Source: Candidatus Rifleibacteriota bacterium (lineage in GTDB: Bacteria > UBP17 > UBA6191 > JACPRK01). From it: 23,013 nucleotides of DNA. The notes beneath the pieces were generated by a model. The model saw only the letters and a program-made list of their open reading frames with translations. It searched no databases and was not told where the DNA came from. This document shows positions 13,888 through 21,592 of this stretch, in pieces (position 1 is the stretch's first letter; each line of letters opens with the position of its first letter). Both the position numbers and the translations under genes were made by a program. Location of the stretch: positions 1 to 23,013 of the forward strand of contig JACQZL010000114.1 of assembly GCA_016213865.1 (NCBI GenBank), given 5' to 3'.

Positions 13888-13908
13888 GGGGTGCGGGGTG
13901 GAAGGTTG
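13864..13908 (+). terminator. Hairpin at the 3' end of mce
   Basis: A perfect 11-bp stem CAACCTTCCAC/GTGGAAGGTTG (13864-13874 with 13898-13908), 23-nt loop, spans the mce stop codon. No T-run follows, so it is not a classic intrinsic terminator. It may stop transcription weakly or protect the mRNA end. Confidence 0.4.
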
Positions 13909-14098
13909 CCGAAGGAGGAGATAGTCCTGCCGGGACTCCTATCGGCCGGTGGCTCTCCCGACTTGACTGCCGCCTGGCAGGCCGAGGTCTGTCAGTTGGC
14001 CTCCTGTCCGGAACCGAGAGACGGAAGAGCTCGAACTCGAAACCGAGCGCCTACGGCCGAAATCGTCGCGCGGTGTGACGGAGTTGGCGAGCAGTCGA

Positions 14099-14884
14099 TC
14101 AGGCCTTCGGCTCGACGGCGGGGAGGGGCCGGCTGCCGCGGCGGGGCAGGAGCGTCCTCCTGGGCTTGAACGGCGAGCGGGCCAGAGCCTGCTGGATCTC
14201 CCGGAGAAACCGCTGGCGCAGGAAGAAGAGCACCGTCAGGAGGAGCATCAAGGCTCCCAGGCCGGCGATCGGTTGGTAGAGCGCCAGGAAGTCGTAGGCC
14301 CCGTGCAGCAGGATCGCCCAGAAGAAGCCCCGCCACAGCAACCGCTGCTCGCGGCCCGGGTTGAACCGGATCAGCCCCAGGTAGTAGCCCAGGATCGCCA
14401 AGCAGGCGATGTGCAGAAAGCTGGAGAGCATCATCCGTAAGGCCAGGACCCACGCGCCGAATCCGGTCATGTACAGGGTGTTCTCGAGGGTGGCGAAACC
14501 GATTGCCGCGCTGGACATGTAGACGATGCCGTCCATCGGCTCGTTGAACTCGGGCGATTCGAAGGCCCCCGACCTCACGACCCGGTACTTGAGGTACTCC
14601 TCCACGGGCGCCACGACGAGGAAGCAGTAGATGAGAGTCTCGGCAAGCGTCCCTGTCTGCGGGTTGTACTTGAGGACCGAGTCTCCCGATATGAGGACCC
14701 GGATCAGGAGTTGCTCGAGGAGGACCGCCCCCACGGCGGCCAGCATGCCGCTCGCGAAGGTCCGCAAGATCAGGCTCACCGGCTCCGGCTCGTACACGTC
14801 CTGGCGGCGGATCCACCAGAGCCAGAGGGCCGCGGGGACCAGGCAGACCACGAGATAGACCAGGACAGGGGGCAGGTCACTCAC
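14099..14884 (-). CDS. PrsW-family intramembrane metalloprotease
   Basis: A 261-aa polytopic protein. Family motifs: EEYLK (95-99, zinc/catalytic Glu pair), FATLEN with E134, the membrane helix with H158 (SFLHIACL) and HGAYD with H194 and D198. About seven hydrophobic segments are visible, then a basic tail (KPRRTLLPRRGSR). In Bacillus, PrsW cleaves an anti-sigma factor; the substrate here is unknown and no anti-sigma gene is adjacent. I chose GTG 14884, preceded by GAGGAG; the frame upstream runs into repeat DNA without a plausible N-terminus. Confidence 0.85.
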   Translation of the reverse strand: MSDLPPVLVYLVVCLVPAALWLWWIRRQDVYEPEPVSLILRTFASGMLAAVGAVLLEQLLIRVLISGDSVLKYNPQTGTLAETLIYCFLVVAPVEEYLKYRVVRSGAFESPEFNEPMDGIVYMSSAAIGFATLENTLYMTGFGAWVLALRMMLSSFLHIACLAILGYYLGLIRFNPGREQRLLWRGFFWAILLHGAYDFLALYQPIAGLGALMLLLTVLFFLRQRFLREIQQALARSPFKPRRTLLPRRGSRPLPAVEPKA

Positions 14885-15016
14885 CGGGGATCGCTCCTCG
14901 AACGGGGCCAGCGAGGATTGGCCACAGAGAAAGAGAGACCGTGAGTGGCGGCGTCCACCGGATGACAAGACGAGGGAGACTCAAGGAGTCGCGGCGCCCG
15001 CGAGCGAGGCAGAGAT

Positions 15017-15086
15017 AGATCCCTCTGTGCCTCTGCGTCTCTGTGTTTCTCCCGCAAGGGGGGGGCCACCTACGAGGCATGCACCC
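15017..15086 (-). repeat. Dispersed repeat 'CACAGAG', copy 2 (inverted)
   Basis: This is the inverse complement of 12799-12875, running from GGGTGCATG at 15086 down to GGGATCT at 15017. It is shorter in the CAGAG track by about 10 bp. With copy 1 it flanks the BRCT-like, mce and PrsW genes in opposite orientation, so recombination between copies would invert the block. Confidence 0.75.
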
Positions 15087-15103
15087 AACTGACATGTGCG
15101 TCA

Positions 15104-15132
15104 TTGATTCGCTTTCTCCTGCGGACGATAAT
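15104..15132 (+). promoter_or_regulatory. Promoter of the unknown gene at 15158
   Basis: TTGATT (15104-15109), 17-nt spacer, GATAAT (15127-15132): a near-consensus sigma70-type promoter. The -10 lies 25 nt before ATG 15158. Confidence 0.65.
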
Positions 15133-15157
15133 GACCGTTCGGGAGCAGGAGGTAACG

Positions 15158-16063
15158 ATGACCGAGCCGGCGAAGCGTTTCATTCTGAAGATAGGTGAGA
15201 TCTACGAGATCGACAAGGGACTGGCGGCCGTCGAGGAGGACCTTCGCCACTCGCGCAAGGCCCGGTTCTCCAACCTGCGACCGGACCTGATCGAGCGGTT
15301 CCTCGGGTGCATCGATTCGTTCGTTCCGGCCGTGGAGGTCTACACCGCTCTGGCCGAGCACACCCGGCCCTTGGCGTCCCGCGGCCTGGCCAAGCTCGGC
15401 ACGTGCAAGTCCCAATGGTATCAGGACTTCCTGGGCACCCGCGTCCAGATGGGCGAAGTGCTGATGCCCACGGCGCTCTATCACATCCTCTGGACCGACG
15501 ACAAGATCCACCGTGTCTTCGGCATCAACGACCCGGCGTACATCTCCTTCATCTGGAAGAAGAACCTGATGATGAAGCTCGAGGACGAGCAGCTCTTCAT
15601 GACGGTCTACGACCGTGAGCAAGGCCTCTCGGTCATCCATGAGAAGGCCCGCAAGGCGTCGGTCTTCCGGATGCTGGTCCTGCCGGCGCGCCTGGTCCAC
15701 GCGATCCTGCCGCACGCGCTCGGCGGCGACTACCGCATCATCCTGTCGCGCCTCGACCCGCTCGTGGAAGAGTACGCCGCCGACTCCGACATCCGCTACG
15801 GCAGCGACGCCAAGATCTTCATGGTCTACGGCGGCGAGGAGGCCAACGTCGGCAGCATCCGCCTCAATCACGAGCTCTACAGCGTCATCTGGCGGGGGCA
15901 GAAGGTCTTCGCCGTGATGAAGTACGAGAACCTCATTTTCGCCAACTACTTCGGCCGCGCCTTCGACACGGCGTGGAAGTACTCGAAGAAGCAGAAACTG
16001 CCTCCCGGCACGACCTCGGTCGTCAAGACCCTTGCGCCCAAGAACCCGATCCGCTCGCGGTAG
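15158..16063 (+). CDS. Hypothetical protein, strongly promoted
   Basis: A 301-aa soluble protein (MTEPAKRFILKIGEIYEIDK). The start at ATG 15158 follows AGGAGG by 6 nt; an ATG at 15131 would overlap the -10 box. I do not recognise the whole. The C-terminal part (about residues 145-285: LFMTVYDREQGLSVIHEKAR ... FMVYGGEEANVGSIRLNHEL ... FANYFGRAFDTAW) resembles the PLD-like effector-binding domain at the end of TrmB-type regulators, where F..YF...F..W is a common closing pattern. No N-terminal HTH is evident. The good promoter and ribosome binding site suggest high expression. The TrmB-like idea is tentative. Confidence 0.7.
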   Translation: MTEPAKRFILKIGEIYEIDKGLAAVEEDLRHSRKARFSNLRPDLIERFLGCIDSFVPAVEVYTALAEHTRPLASRGLAKLGTCKSQWYQDFLGTRVQMGEVLMPTALYHILWTDDKIHRVFGINDPAYISFIWKKNLMMKLEDEQLFMTVYDREQGLSVIHEKARKASVFRMLVLPARLVHAILPHALGGDYRIILSRLDPLVEEYAADSDIRYGSDAKIFMVYGGEEANVGSIRLNHELYSVIWRGQKVFAVMKYENLIFANYFGRAFDTAWKYSKKQKLPPGTTSVVKTLAPKNPIRSR

Positions 16064-16072
16064 CCTGCCGCG

Positions 16073-18691
16073 TCACGGGTGCGAGCGCGCGACCCGAAAA
16101 CCCAGGTTGTTGAAGCGGTAGGTCGGCACGTACCAGCCGCGCGTGGTCACCGTCAGGCGCGGCAAGTGGAGCCGCCACGTCTCGCGCTTGAAGACGCCGG
16201 GCTCCCGCGCGAGCGCCCAGACCTGGGCCAGCGTCACCACGCGGAGCGACCAGCAGCCTCCACGACAGACCCGTTCGTTCCCCTTCTCGGGCCCCGGCGG
16301 ATCCGTCTCGGGACAGCCGGCGTAGTAGGCCGCGTCATACCAGTCGGAGCACCACTGCCAGACGTGCCCGCACAGGTCGCGGCAGCCGAAGGGGCTGTTC
16401 CCCGCCGGATAGCTCCCGATGGGCGCCGTTGCCCGCGCGCCCCAGCCCGCTGCCATGCGCTTCTGCGATTCGCGGCGGCCCAGCTTCTCCTTGAGCTCCT
16501 CGACCAGATCGATGGGGGCCTCGTCTCCCCACGGGTAGAGCCGGTCGTCCAGACCTCGCGCGGCCTTCTCCCACTCGGCCTCCGTGGGCAAGCGTAGGCC
16601 GGCCCAGGCCGCGTACGCGCAGGCGTCGTTCCAGTCGACCCCCACGACCGGCTGGTCCTCGGCGTCGAAACCGGCGTACGAGACGGGGCGCCGGTGGCCC
16701 GTGGCCGCCAGGAACTGGCGGTACTGGGCGTTCGTCACGAGGTCCCTGGCGATGTAGAACCCGCTCGACGTGAGAGTCCGCTGCGGCTTCTCGTCCGCGT
16801 CTCCTCGTTCCGTGCCCCTCGTGTATGGCCCGGCCGGGATGAAGACCAGGGTCGACCCGTCGACGGTGTTGCGATACTCGCGGAACCCGTCGGAGTTGGT
16901 CCCGGCGGGCTCCAGTCCCGTGACCTCCGCCAGCTCGAGGCAGGCCTCCACCACGGTCCGGCCCCCGCCCTCTGCCGTGACCTGGAGCATCTGGTCCTTG
17001 TAGCCGGGCAGGCTCAGGGTCAGCATCACCTGGCTGCGTCCCGGCAGGGTCAGCGTCATCGACGTGGTGCCGACCGGCTGGCCGTCGCGCGAGACCCGGG
17101 CTCCCGTGGGCACGCTCGTCACCTCGACCAGGCCCGGTCGAGGCACGAGCTTCACCTCCAGCTTGCGCTCTTCGCCCGGAGCGAGCTCTACCTCTTCGGA
17201 ACGCTCCTCGAACCCGCGGCCGGAGCGGAACGTGAGCCTGCGCTTGCCGGCGTCGAGGTGCACGCGCGCCGGCGCCGTCGAGATGCGAACCAGCTTCTCG
17301 TCCAGGATGTCGGTGCCGACCGGGTCGCTCACGACCTCGAGGACCGCCATCCGGGGCTTGAGCAGGGCGCGCAGTTCGGACTTCTGGGCCGAGCGGCCTT
17401 CGAAGTGGAGCGGGGCTTCGTGGTAGCCGGGCTTGCGCACACTCAGTTCGCCCGTCTCGCCCTCCGAGACGGCGAACGCGAGCGGGGTCGCCCCCAGACA
17501 CTGGCCGTCACGCCAGACCTCGGCACCCGGCGGAACGCTCGAGACGACGATCTCGCCGCTGCGCTTGACGGGGCGCGCGACGACTCGCGCCGAACTGCCC
17601 GCGATCAGTCGCACCTCCTCGGTCAACGGCACGTACGGGTCGGGCAGCCGGAAACAAAAGGCGTAGCCGCCCGGGGGCAGCTTGAGGACGAGCGGCGTGT
17701 CGCCGTAGGCTGCGCCGGAGAGGTCCGTGACACGCGCCGCCGGAGGGTCGCTGTCCAGCGTCAGCGTGGCCAGGTCCTGCGGGCCGGCCAGGCGCTCGGG
17801 CGCGGGAGCGGAGGGGCCCGCCGCGGAGACGCGCGCGGCACCGGAGGTGTCGAACGAGGCCGCCGGAACGGAGTACCGCCCGGCTCCCGCCGCATGACGC
17901 AGGGCCGTGGCCAGCTCGGAGGCGCGCTGGTACCGCCGGGCGGGATCGGCCGTCAGGGCCGTGGCAATGACCGGGTCGATCTTCGGGTCGAGCGCCGGGG
18001 CGACCTTGCTGGGCATGTCGAAGACCCCGACCGGCATGCGGCCCGTGAGCGCCTCGTAGCAGATGACGCCCATCGAGTAGATGTCGGCCCGAAAGTCGGC
18101 CCGGAGCGGATCGTCCTGGGCCTCGGGGGCCAGGTACGGCCAGAGGGCCCTTGCCATGCGGAGGTCGCCGAAGCGCGCCGCGCGGCCCGTGACTCCCATC
18201 AGAGAGGCGAGGCCGAGGTCGGTCAGGACCATGCGCCCGTCGCAGGTCATCAGCAACTGATCGGACGTGAGGTCCAGATGGTAGACGCCGCGGCCGTGGG
18301 CATGCTCGAGGCCGTCCAGGACGGCGCAGAGACCCTCGAGGACGAGGTGGACCGGAGGGACCCGCTGGGCCAGCCATTGACGTAGAGTGTCGGCTTCGAG
18401 GAGCTCGGTGGCGATATACCAGCCGCCTTCGTGACGGAGGAACTCCAGGTACCGGACCAGGCCGGGATGCGAGAGTTGCGGCAGCGTCGAGGCCGCCTGC
18501 GCGAACCGCTCGGTGAAGTCTTCGCCGGAGGCGAGCTGGTCGGCCACCCGGAGCACAGCGCCGTCCGTCTCCCGTCCCGCAAGCCGGCATCGGAAGGTCT
18601 GGCCCTTCCAGTCCTCCACGAGTTTCTCGAATACCTGGCAGCGTCCCGCCACCAGGGAGGGCACGGCGGTTGTCAGGGCATTCGGGTCCAT
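16073..18691 (-). CDS. Pseudokinase - PEGA repeats - FGE-sulfatase fusion protein
   Basis: An 872-aa protein. Residues about 18-270 form a Ser/Thr kinase fold, but the VAIK lysine is Arg (AVLRVAD, R48), HRDLKxxN reads HLDLTSDQ (138-145), so the catalytic Lys and Asn are missing; DLG (158-160) and APE (188-190) remain. It is likely a pseudokinase or weak kinase. Four PEGA-like repeats follow (about 308-375, 379-432, 449-507, 520-575; for example VVSSVPPGAEVWRDGQCLGA). Residues about 613-870 are a formylglycine-generating-enzyme/sulfatase-modifying domain (FIPAGPYTRG, LRLPTEAEWEKAARG, GCRDLCGHVWQWCSDWY, VCRGGCW). There is no signal peptide or membrane segment. FGE-type domains in such signalling proteins are usually non-enzymatic binding modules. 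Confidence 0.9.
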   Translation of the reverse strand: MDPNALTTAVPSLVAGRCQVFEKLVEDWKGQTFRCRLAGRETDGAVLRVADQLASGEDFTERFAQAASTLPQLSHPGLVRYLEFLRHEGGWYIATELLEADTLRQWLAQRVPPVHLVLEGLCAVLDGLEHAHGRGVYHLDLTSDQLLMTCDGRMVLTDLGLASLMGVTGRAARFGDLRMARALWPYLAPEAQDDPLRADFRADIYSMGVICYEALTGRMPVGVFDMPSKVAPALDPKIDPVIATALTADPARRYQRASELATALRHAAGAGRYSVPAASFDTSGAARVSAAGPSAPAPERLAGPQDLATLTLDSDPPAARVTDLSGAAYGDTPLVLKLPPGGYAFCFRLPDPYVPLTEEVRLIAGSSARVVARPVKRSGEIVVSSVPPGAEVWRDGQCLGATPLAFAVSEGETGELSVRKPGYHEAPLHFEGRSAQKSELRALLKPRMAVLEVVSDPVGTDILDEKLVRISTAPARVHLDAGKRRLTFRSGRGFEERSEEVELAPGEERKLEVKLVPRPGLVEVTSVPTGARVSRDGQPVGTTSMTLTLPGRSQVMLTLSLPGYKDQMLQVTAEGGGRTVVEACLELAEVTGLEPAGTNSDGFREYRNTVDGSTLVFIPAGPYTRGTERGDADEKPQRTLTSSGFYIARDLVTNAQYRQFLAATGHRRPVSYAGFDAEDQPVVGVDWNDACAYAAWAGLRLPTEAEWEKAARGLDDRLYPWGDEAPIDLVEELKEKLGRRESQKRMAAGWGARATAPIGSYPAGNSPFGCRDLCGHVWQWCSDWYDAAYYAGCPETDPPGPEKGNERVCRGGCWSLRVVTLAQVWALAREPGVFKRETWRLHLPRLTVTTRGWYVPTYRFNNLGFRVARSHP

Positions 18692-18716
18692 CGATTCGAC
18701 GTCCAGTCCGTTCGTG

Positions 18717-18882
18717 AGCGTTCACAACAAAGCCACGAAGGGCACGAAGTGCGCACCAAGATTGACTTCTTTGTCATACTCTCACCTTCGTGCTTCCTTG
18801 GTGCGCTTCGTGTCTTCGTGGTGAAAAGGCCTCCGAACTTGTCGTTTCGCATGATCCTCGCGAGATTGCCGTGAACGGTTAC
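18717..18882 (-). repeat. Dispersed palindromic repeat 'CACGAAG', copy 2 (inverted)
   Basis: This is the inverse complement of 5434-5598 over its full length, with scattered changes and small indels. Read on the minus strand it begins GTAACCGTTCACGG and ends TTGTTGTGAACGCT. The palindrome is better preserved here: CACGAAGACACGAAGCGCAC against GTGCGCACTTCGTGCCCTTC. It fills most of the gap between cbiO and the pseudokinase gene, ending 26 nt upstream of that gene's start codon, so it may affect its promoter. Confidence 0.75.
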
Positions 18883-18918
18883 GTCCGTTCCGACTTTAGT
18901 TGCGTGCGCGGTCGGGCG

Positions 18919-19686
18919 TCAACCGCGCAGCGAGACCGGCACCTCGAGCCCGGTCTCCTCCATCAGGGCCGCGTCGCCGAGCAGGACCCGCGTCGGGCCG
19001 TCGGCGCGCAGGCGCCCTGCCTCGAGGATGAGGCAGCGATCGCAGACCTCGAGCACCATCTCCAGGTCGTGGCTGGCGACCAGAAGTGTCCGCGAGCAGG
19101 CCTGGAGCCACCGGATCAGGGCCCGGCGATGCTTGGGGTCGAGCTCGGCAGTCGGTTCGTCCAGCGCCAGCACGGACGGCTCGCAGGCCAGCACGGTCGC
19201 CAGCGCCACCCGTTTCTTCTCGCCCAGGCTGAGATGGAACGGCGAGCGGTCCTGGTAACCGGCCAGGTCGACGCACTCGAGAGCGCTTCGCACGCGCGAC
19301 TCGACCTGGGCGGCAGCGAGCCCCTGGTTCGACGGCCCGAAAGCGACGTCCTCCCACACCGTGGGGCAGAACAGTTGGTCGTCGGGGTCCTGAAAGACCA
19401 GCCCCACCCGCGAGCGCACGTGCGCGAGCGTGCCGGGTCCGAGCTCGACCCCTTCAACCCGGATGCGCCCGCGCCCCTGGCGCACGCCGTTCAGGTGAGC
19501 GAGTAGGGTCGATTTGCCGGCCCCGTTTCCGCCCGCCAGCGCCATCTTCTCTCCCTGGACGATCCGGAAGGAGACCCCTAGAAGCCCGGAACGCCCGTCG
19601 GGGTACGTATACTGGAGGTCCTCGACCTCGAGCACGGCGGGCGCCGAGCATGTCTGCACGCCGGAATCTCCGTCAGGGATGAGCAT
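18919..19686 (-). CDS. cbiO: ECF/CbiMNQO transporter ATP-binding protein
   Basis: A 255-aa ABC ATPase energising cobalt or nickel uptake by the CbiMNQ proteins. Walker A is GGNGAGKST (52-60), Q-loop GLVFQDPDDQLF (95-106), signature LSLGEKKR (152-159), Walker B VLALDEPTAELD (172-183) and H-switch H206; FQDPDDQLF is characteristic of the ECF ATPases. The start at ATG 19686 lies 14 nt behind an extended -10. Upstream codons are open but have no similarity. It is separated from cbiQ by an oppositely oriented mntA-hepT pair, so it is no longer co-transcribed with its partners. Confidence 0.9.
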   Translation of the reverse strand: MLIPDGDSGVQTCSAPAVLEVEDLQYTYPDGRSGLLGVSFRIVQGEKMALAGGNGAGKSTLLAHLNGVRQGRGRIRVEGVELGPGTLAHVRSRVGLVFQDPDDQLFCPTVWEDVAFGPSNQGLAAAQVESRVRSALECVDLAGYQDRSPFHLSLGEKKRVALATVLACEPSVLALDEPTAELDPKHRRALIRWLQACSRTLLVASHDLEMVLEVCDRCLILEAGRLRADGPTRVLLGDAALMEETGLEVPVSLRG

Positions 19687-19700
19687 GGCAAGAGGGCGCC

Positions 19701-19709
19701 AGAGTACCA
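19701..19709 (-). promoter_or_regulatory. Extended -10 element of cbiO
   Basis: On the minus strand TGGTACTCT, 14 nt before ATG 19686, with no Shine-Dalgarno sequence between. The stretch to the start codon (GGCGCCCTCTTGCC) resembles that before cbiM (GACCCCTCTTGCC), suggesting a shared short leader. Confidence 0.45.
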
Positions 19710-19794
19710 CCGTGGACAGGGCACGAGGGACGAGGGCCCGGAGGCCCAATGGTCCCGGAGCACGCCTTGGTCGATCGGCCGCGCGGATGGAAGG

Positions 19795-19803
19795 TGGTAC
19801 CAT
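19795..19803 (+). promoter_or_regulatory. Extended -10 element of mntA-hepT
   Basis: TGGTACCAT ends 5 nt before ATG 19809. Transcripts would be leaderless or nearly so. No Shine-Dalgarno sequence is present. Confidence 0.4.
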
Positions 19804-19808
19804 TCGAA

Positions 19809-20114
19809 ATGCCCATGCAGTATCGGCGAGACGAGATACTGAGAATGCTGCAGCAGCACGGCGACACGATTCGCAGCTATGATGTTCGCAGCCTTTCGGT
19901 CTTCGGCTCCGCGGCGCGTGACGAGTGCTCTGAAGGCAGCGACCTGGACTTGCTGGTCGAGTTCCAGAAGAAGTCCTTCGATGCCTACATGGACCTGAGA
20001 GATTTCCTCCAGCAACTGTTCGGGTGCAAGGTGGATCTGGTGCCCGTGGACTGCGTCAAGCCGCGTCTTCGACCTCACGTACTGGCGGAGGCGATCCGTG
20101 TCCCGGGACTCTGA
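19809..20114 (+). CDS. mntA: MntA-type minimal nucleotidyltransferase antitoxin
   Basis: A 101-aa minimal nucleotidyltransferase. The signature GS-x9-SDLDL is present (FGSAARDECSEGSDLDLLVE, G33-S34 and D45/D47), with a third acid at KVDLV (D76). In characterised type VII systems MntA adds AMP to a tyrosine of the HEPN toxin next to its RNase motif, inactivating it. The start at ATG 19809 (MPMQYRRDEI) is set by the nearby -10; ATG 19815 is possible. The gene overlaps hepT by 17 nt. Confidence 0.88.
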   Translation: MPMQYRRDEILRMLQQHGDTIRSYDVRSLSVFGSAARDECSEGSDLDLLVEFQKKSFDAYMDLRDFLQQLFGCKVDLVPVDCVKPRLRPHVLAEAIRVPGL

Positions 20115-20433
20115 GGTCTGCTTCGAGGACATCCTCGATGCACTGGGACAGATCCGGAGCTACGTTGCCGACATGTCCTACGAGGTGTTCTGCGACGACC
20201 GAAAGACGGTCGATGCGGTCGTGCGCAACCTCGAGATCATCGGTGAAGCGGTCAAGGGACTGCCCGACGACGTGCGCCAAAGAGCTCCGAACATCGATTG
20301 GAGACGGATTGCAGGGCTACGGGACATCCTGATCCACCAGTACTTCGGAGTGGACCTCGAGATCGTCTGGCAGGTGTTGCACACCAAGCTGCCGCCCCTC
20401 GAAGCAGGCGTTCGGGCAATGCTCGGAAAGTGA
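20098..20433 (+). CDS. hepT: HepT-type HEPN RNase toxin (DUF86)
   Basis: A 111-aa HEPN-domain protein with the RNase motif R-x4-H-x-Y (RDILIHQYF, R75, H80, Y82). The tyrosine is the usual target of AMP addition by MntA. The start is GTG 20098 inside the mntA frame, giving the overlapping arrangement typical of this pair. The motif is intact, so it is probably a working toxin. It runs towards cbiQ and ends in a pair of hairpins. Confidence 0.9.
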   Translation: MSRDSEVCFEDILDALGQIRSYVADMSYEVFCDDRKTVDAVVRNLEIIGEAVKGLPDDVRQRAPNIDWRRIAGLRDILIHQYFGVDLEIVWQVLHTKLPPLEAGVRAMLGK

Positions 20434-20463
20434 GTGCCGGTATCGCATCCAATCCGGGGCTGA

Positions 20464-20505
20464 CCCGGCTTGCGCCGGGCCAGGACCGGCACGGAGGCCG
20501 GTCCT
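20464..20505. terminator. Double hairpin between convergent hepT and cbiQ
   Basis: Two perfect stems lie back to back: CCCGGC-TTGC-GCCGGG (20464-20479) and AGGACCGGC-ACGGAG-GCCGGTCCT (20482-20505). They sit between two gene ends and could stop transcription from both sides. The second stem is also typical of REP-like repeats. Confidence 0.55.
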
Positions 20506-20537
20506 ACTACCCTCGCGTTGCGCTCGGGGTGCCCCGT

Positions 20538-21242
20538 TCACGGCGCTCCCCATCGGATGAGCGATATCCAGGCGAGCAGGGCGCCGGCCGCGGCCAGCAC
20601 CACGCTGTCGCGGGCCCGCCAGCAGAGCGGACGCCGGGGTGGAAAGCCCCCACCGAAGCCGCGGCCCAGCATGGCCTGGTAGACGCGCTCGGCCCGTTCG
20701 TGGGTCCTCACCAGCAGCACCCCGAGGCCCGCGGCCAGCACCTGCAGCCGGGGCCTCCTGCCCATCGAGCGCGACACCAACCCCTGGACCATCCGCTCGG
20801 ATTCGTCGACCAGGAGGAAGACGTAGCGATAGACGAAGGCCAGGACGGCCAGGAAGAAGCTCGGCGCACCCAGACGAGAGAGCCCCGCCAGCAACGTCGA
20901 GAACGGGGTCGTCGACGACAGCAGCACCAGCGCCATGGCCGAGAGCAGCCCCTTGGCCGCGAGCTCGGCCAGGACCGGGCCGGACCGCTGCCCGACGGCC
21001 ACCGCCGCCAGGAAGGGCAGGACCCAGAGGGTCCGCGTCAGAAGGTAGCGGGCCGGCACCCCGGAGGCCGCCGCGATCGGCAGGAGGAGCGCCCCCAACC
21101 CAGCGAGGACGCCGGGCCGGCCGCCAGGGCAACCGCTCGCCGCGATGACGAAGGCCAGCACGAAGAGCAGCTTGGCGCGTGGGTCCATCCCCTGGACGGG
21201 GCCCGCCAACCCGGCGTAGCGGTCCCAGAAGTCGTGTCTCAT
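20538..21242 (-). CDS. cbiQ: ECF transporter transmembrane protein CbiQ
   Basis: A 234-aa membrane protein, the T component linking substrate-binding CbiM to the ATPase. It starts MRHDFWDRYAGLAGPVQGMD PRAKL, where the D-PRAKL helix is diagnostic. Hydrophobic segments lie at about 25-55, 65-90, 95-115 and 210-230. The ATPase-coupling helices contain ERMVQGLVSRSMG and ERVYQAMLGRGF, the two Ala/Ser-Arg-Gly-like coupling motifs. The start overlaps the cbiN stop by 4 nt (ATGA). Its ATPase gene is displaced 0.85 kb downstream. Confidence 0.9.
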   Translation of the reverse strand: MRHDFWDRYAGLAGPVQGMDPRAKLLFVLAFVIAASGCPGGRPGVLAGLGALLLPIAAASGVPARYLLTRTLWVLPFLAAVAVGQRSGPVLAELAAKGLLSAMALVLLSSTTPFSTLLAGLSRLGAPSFFLAVLAFVYRYVFLLVDESERMVQGLVSRSMGRRPRLQVLAAGLGVLLVRTHERAERVYQAMLGRGFGGGFPPRRPLCWRARDSVVLAAAGALLAWISLIRWGAP

Positions 21243-21592
21243 GGCGTGGCCGGCGCTCCCGGACTGCCGGCCCGCCCTTGCCCGCCAGGCCCTCGTTTCG
21301 GGCCGAGCCATTTGCCGAGAGCCCACCCGCTTGCCAGCATCAGGGCGACCCCGCCGAGTCCCGCGGCGGCCTTCGCCCACCACTGGCTGCCTGGGGGGTC
21401 CGGGGCGGGATGCGTTGGAGGCGTGACGGCCGGACCCGGCTGTGTCTCCAGTCCCAGTCTGCTCGCGGCCCACTCCAGCCCGTCGGGAAGCTCGGAGGCG
21501 AAGGGCGCGAGACCGGCGAGCGCCGCGGCCAGGACGGCGACCGCCAGCACCAGGCGGCGCGTGGTTGCGGTGGGTTCGCGGTCTCTATCCAT
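21239..21592 (-). CDS. cbiN: CbiN-like protein (PDGLE domain)
   Basis: A 117-aa protein with two membrane segments (about residues 13-31 and 72-92) and the name-giving ELPDGLE motif (34-40) between them. CbiN/NikN proteins assist metal insertion into CbiM. The start ATG 21592 overlaps the end of cbiM by 8 nt, and its stop overlaps cbiQ by 4 nt. The C-terminal tail (GKWLGPKRGPGGQGRAG) is disordered. It cannot be told from sequence alone whether cobalt or nickel is carried. Confidence 0.85.
   Translation of the reverse strand: MDRDREPTATTRRLVLAVAVLAAALAGLAPFASELPDGLEWAASRLGLETQPGPAVTPPTHPAPDPPGSQWWAKAAAGLGGVALMLASGWALGKWLGPKRGPGGQGRAGSPGAPATP

Noticed and set aside
13888..14098. Possible gene between mce and the PrsW gene
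   Set aside because: Open frames are short, lack start signals and show no motif. Only the hairpin at the mce end is supported.
16694..18385. A 563-codon plus-strand open frame opposite the pseudokinase-PEGA-FGE gene
   Set aside because: It is the mirror of a gene with clear domains, and its translation is Arg/Gly-rich without motifs.
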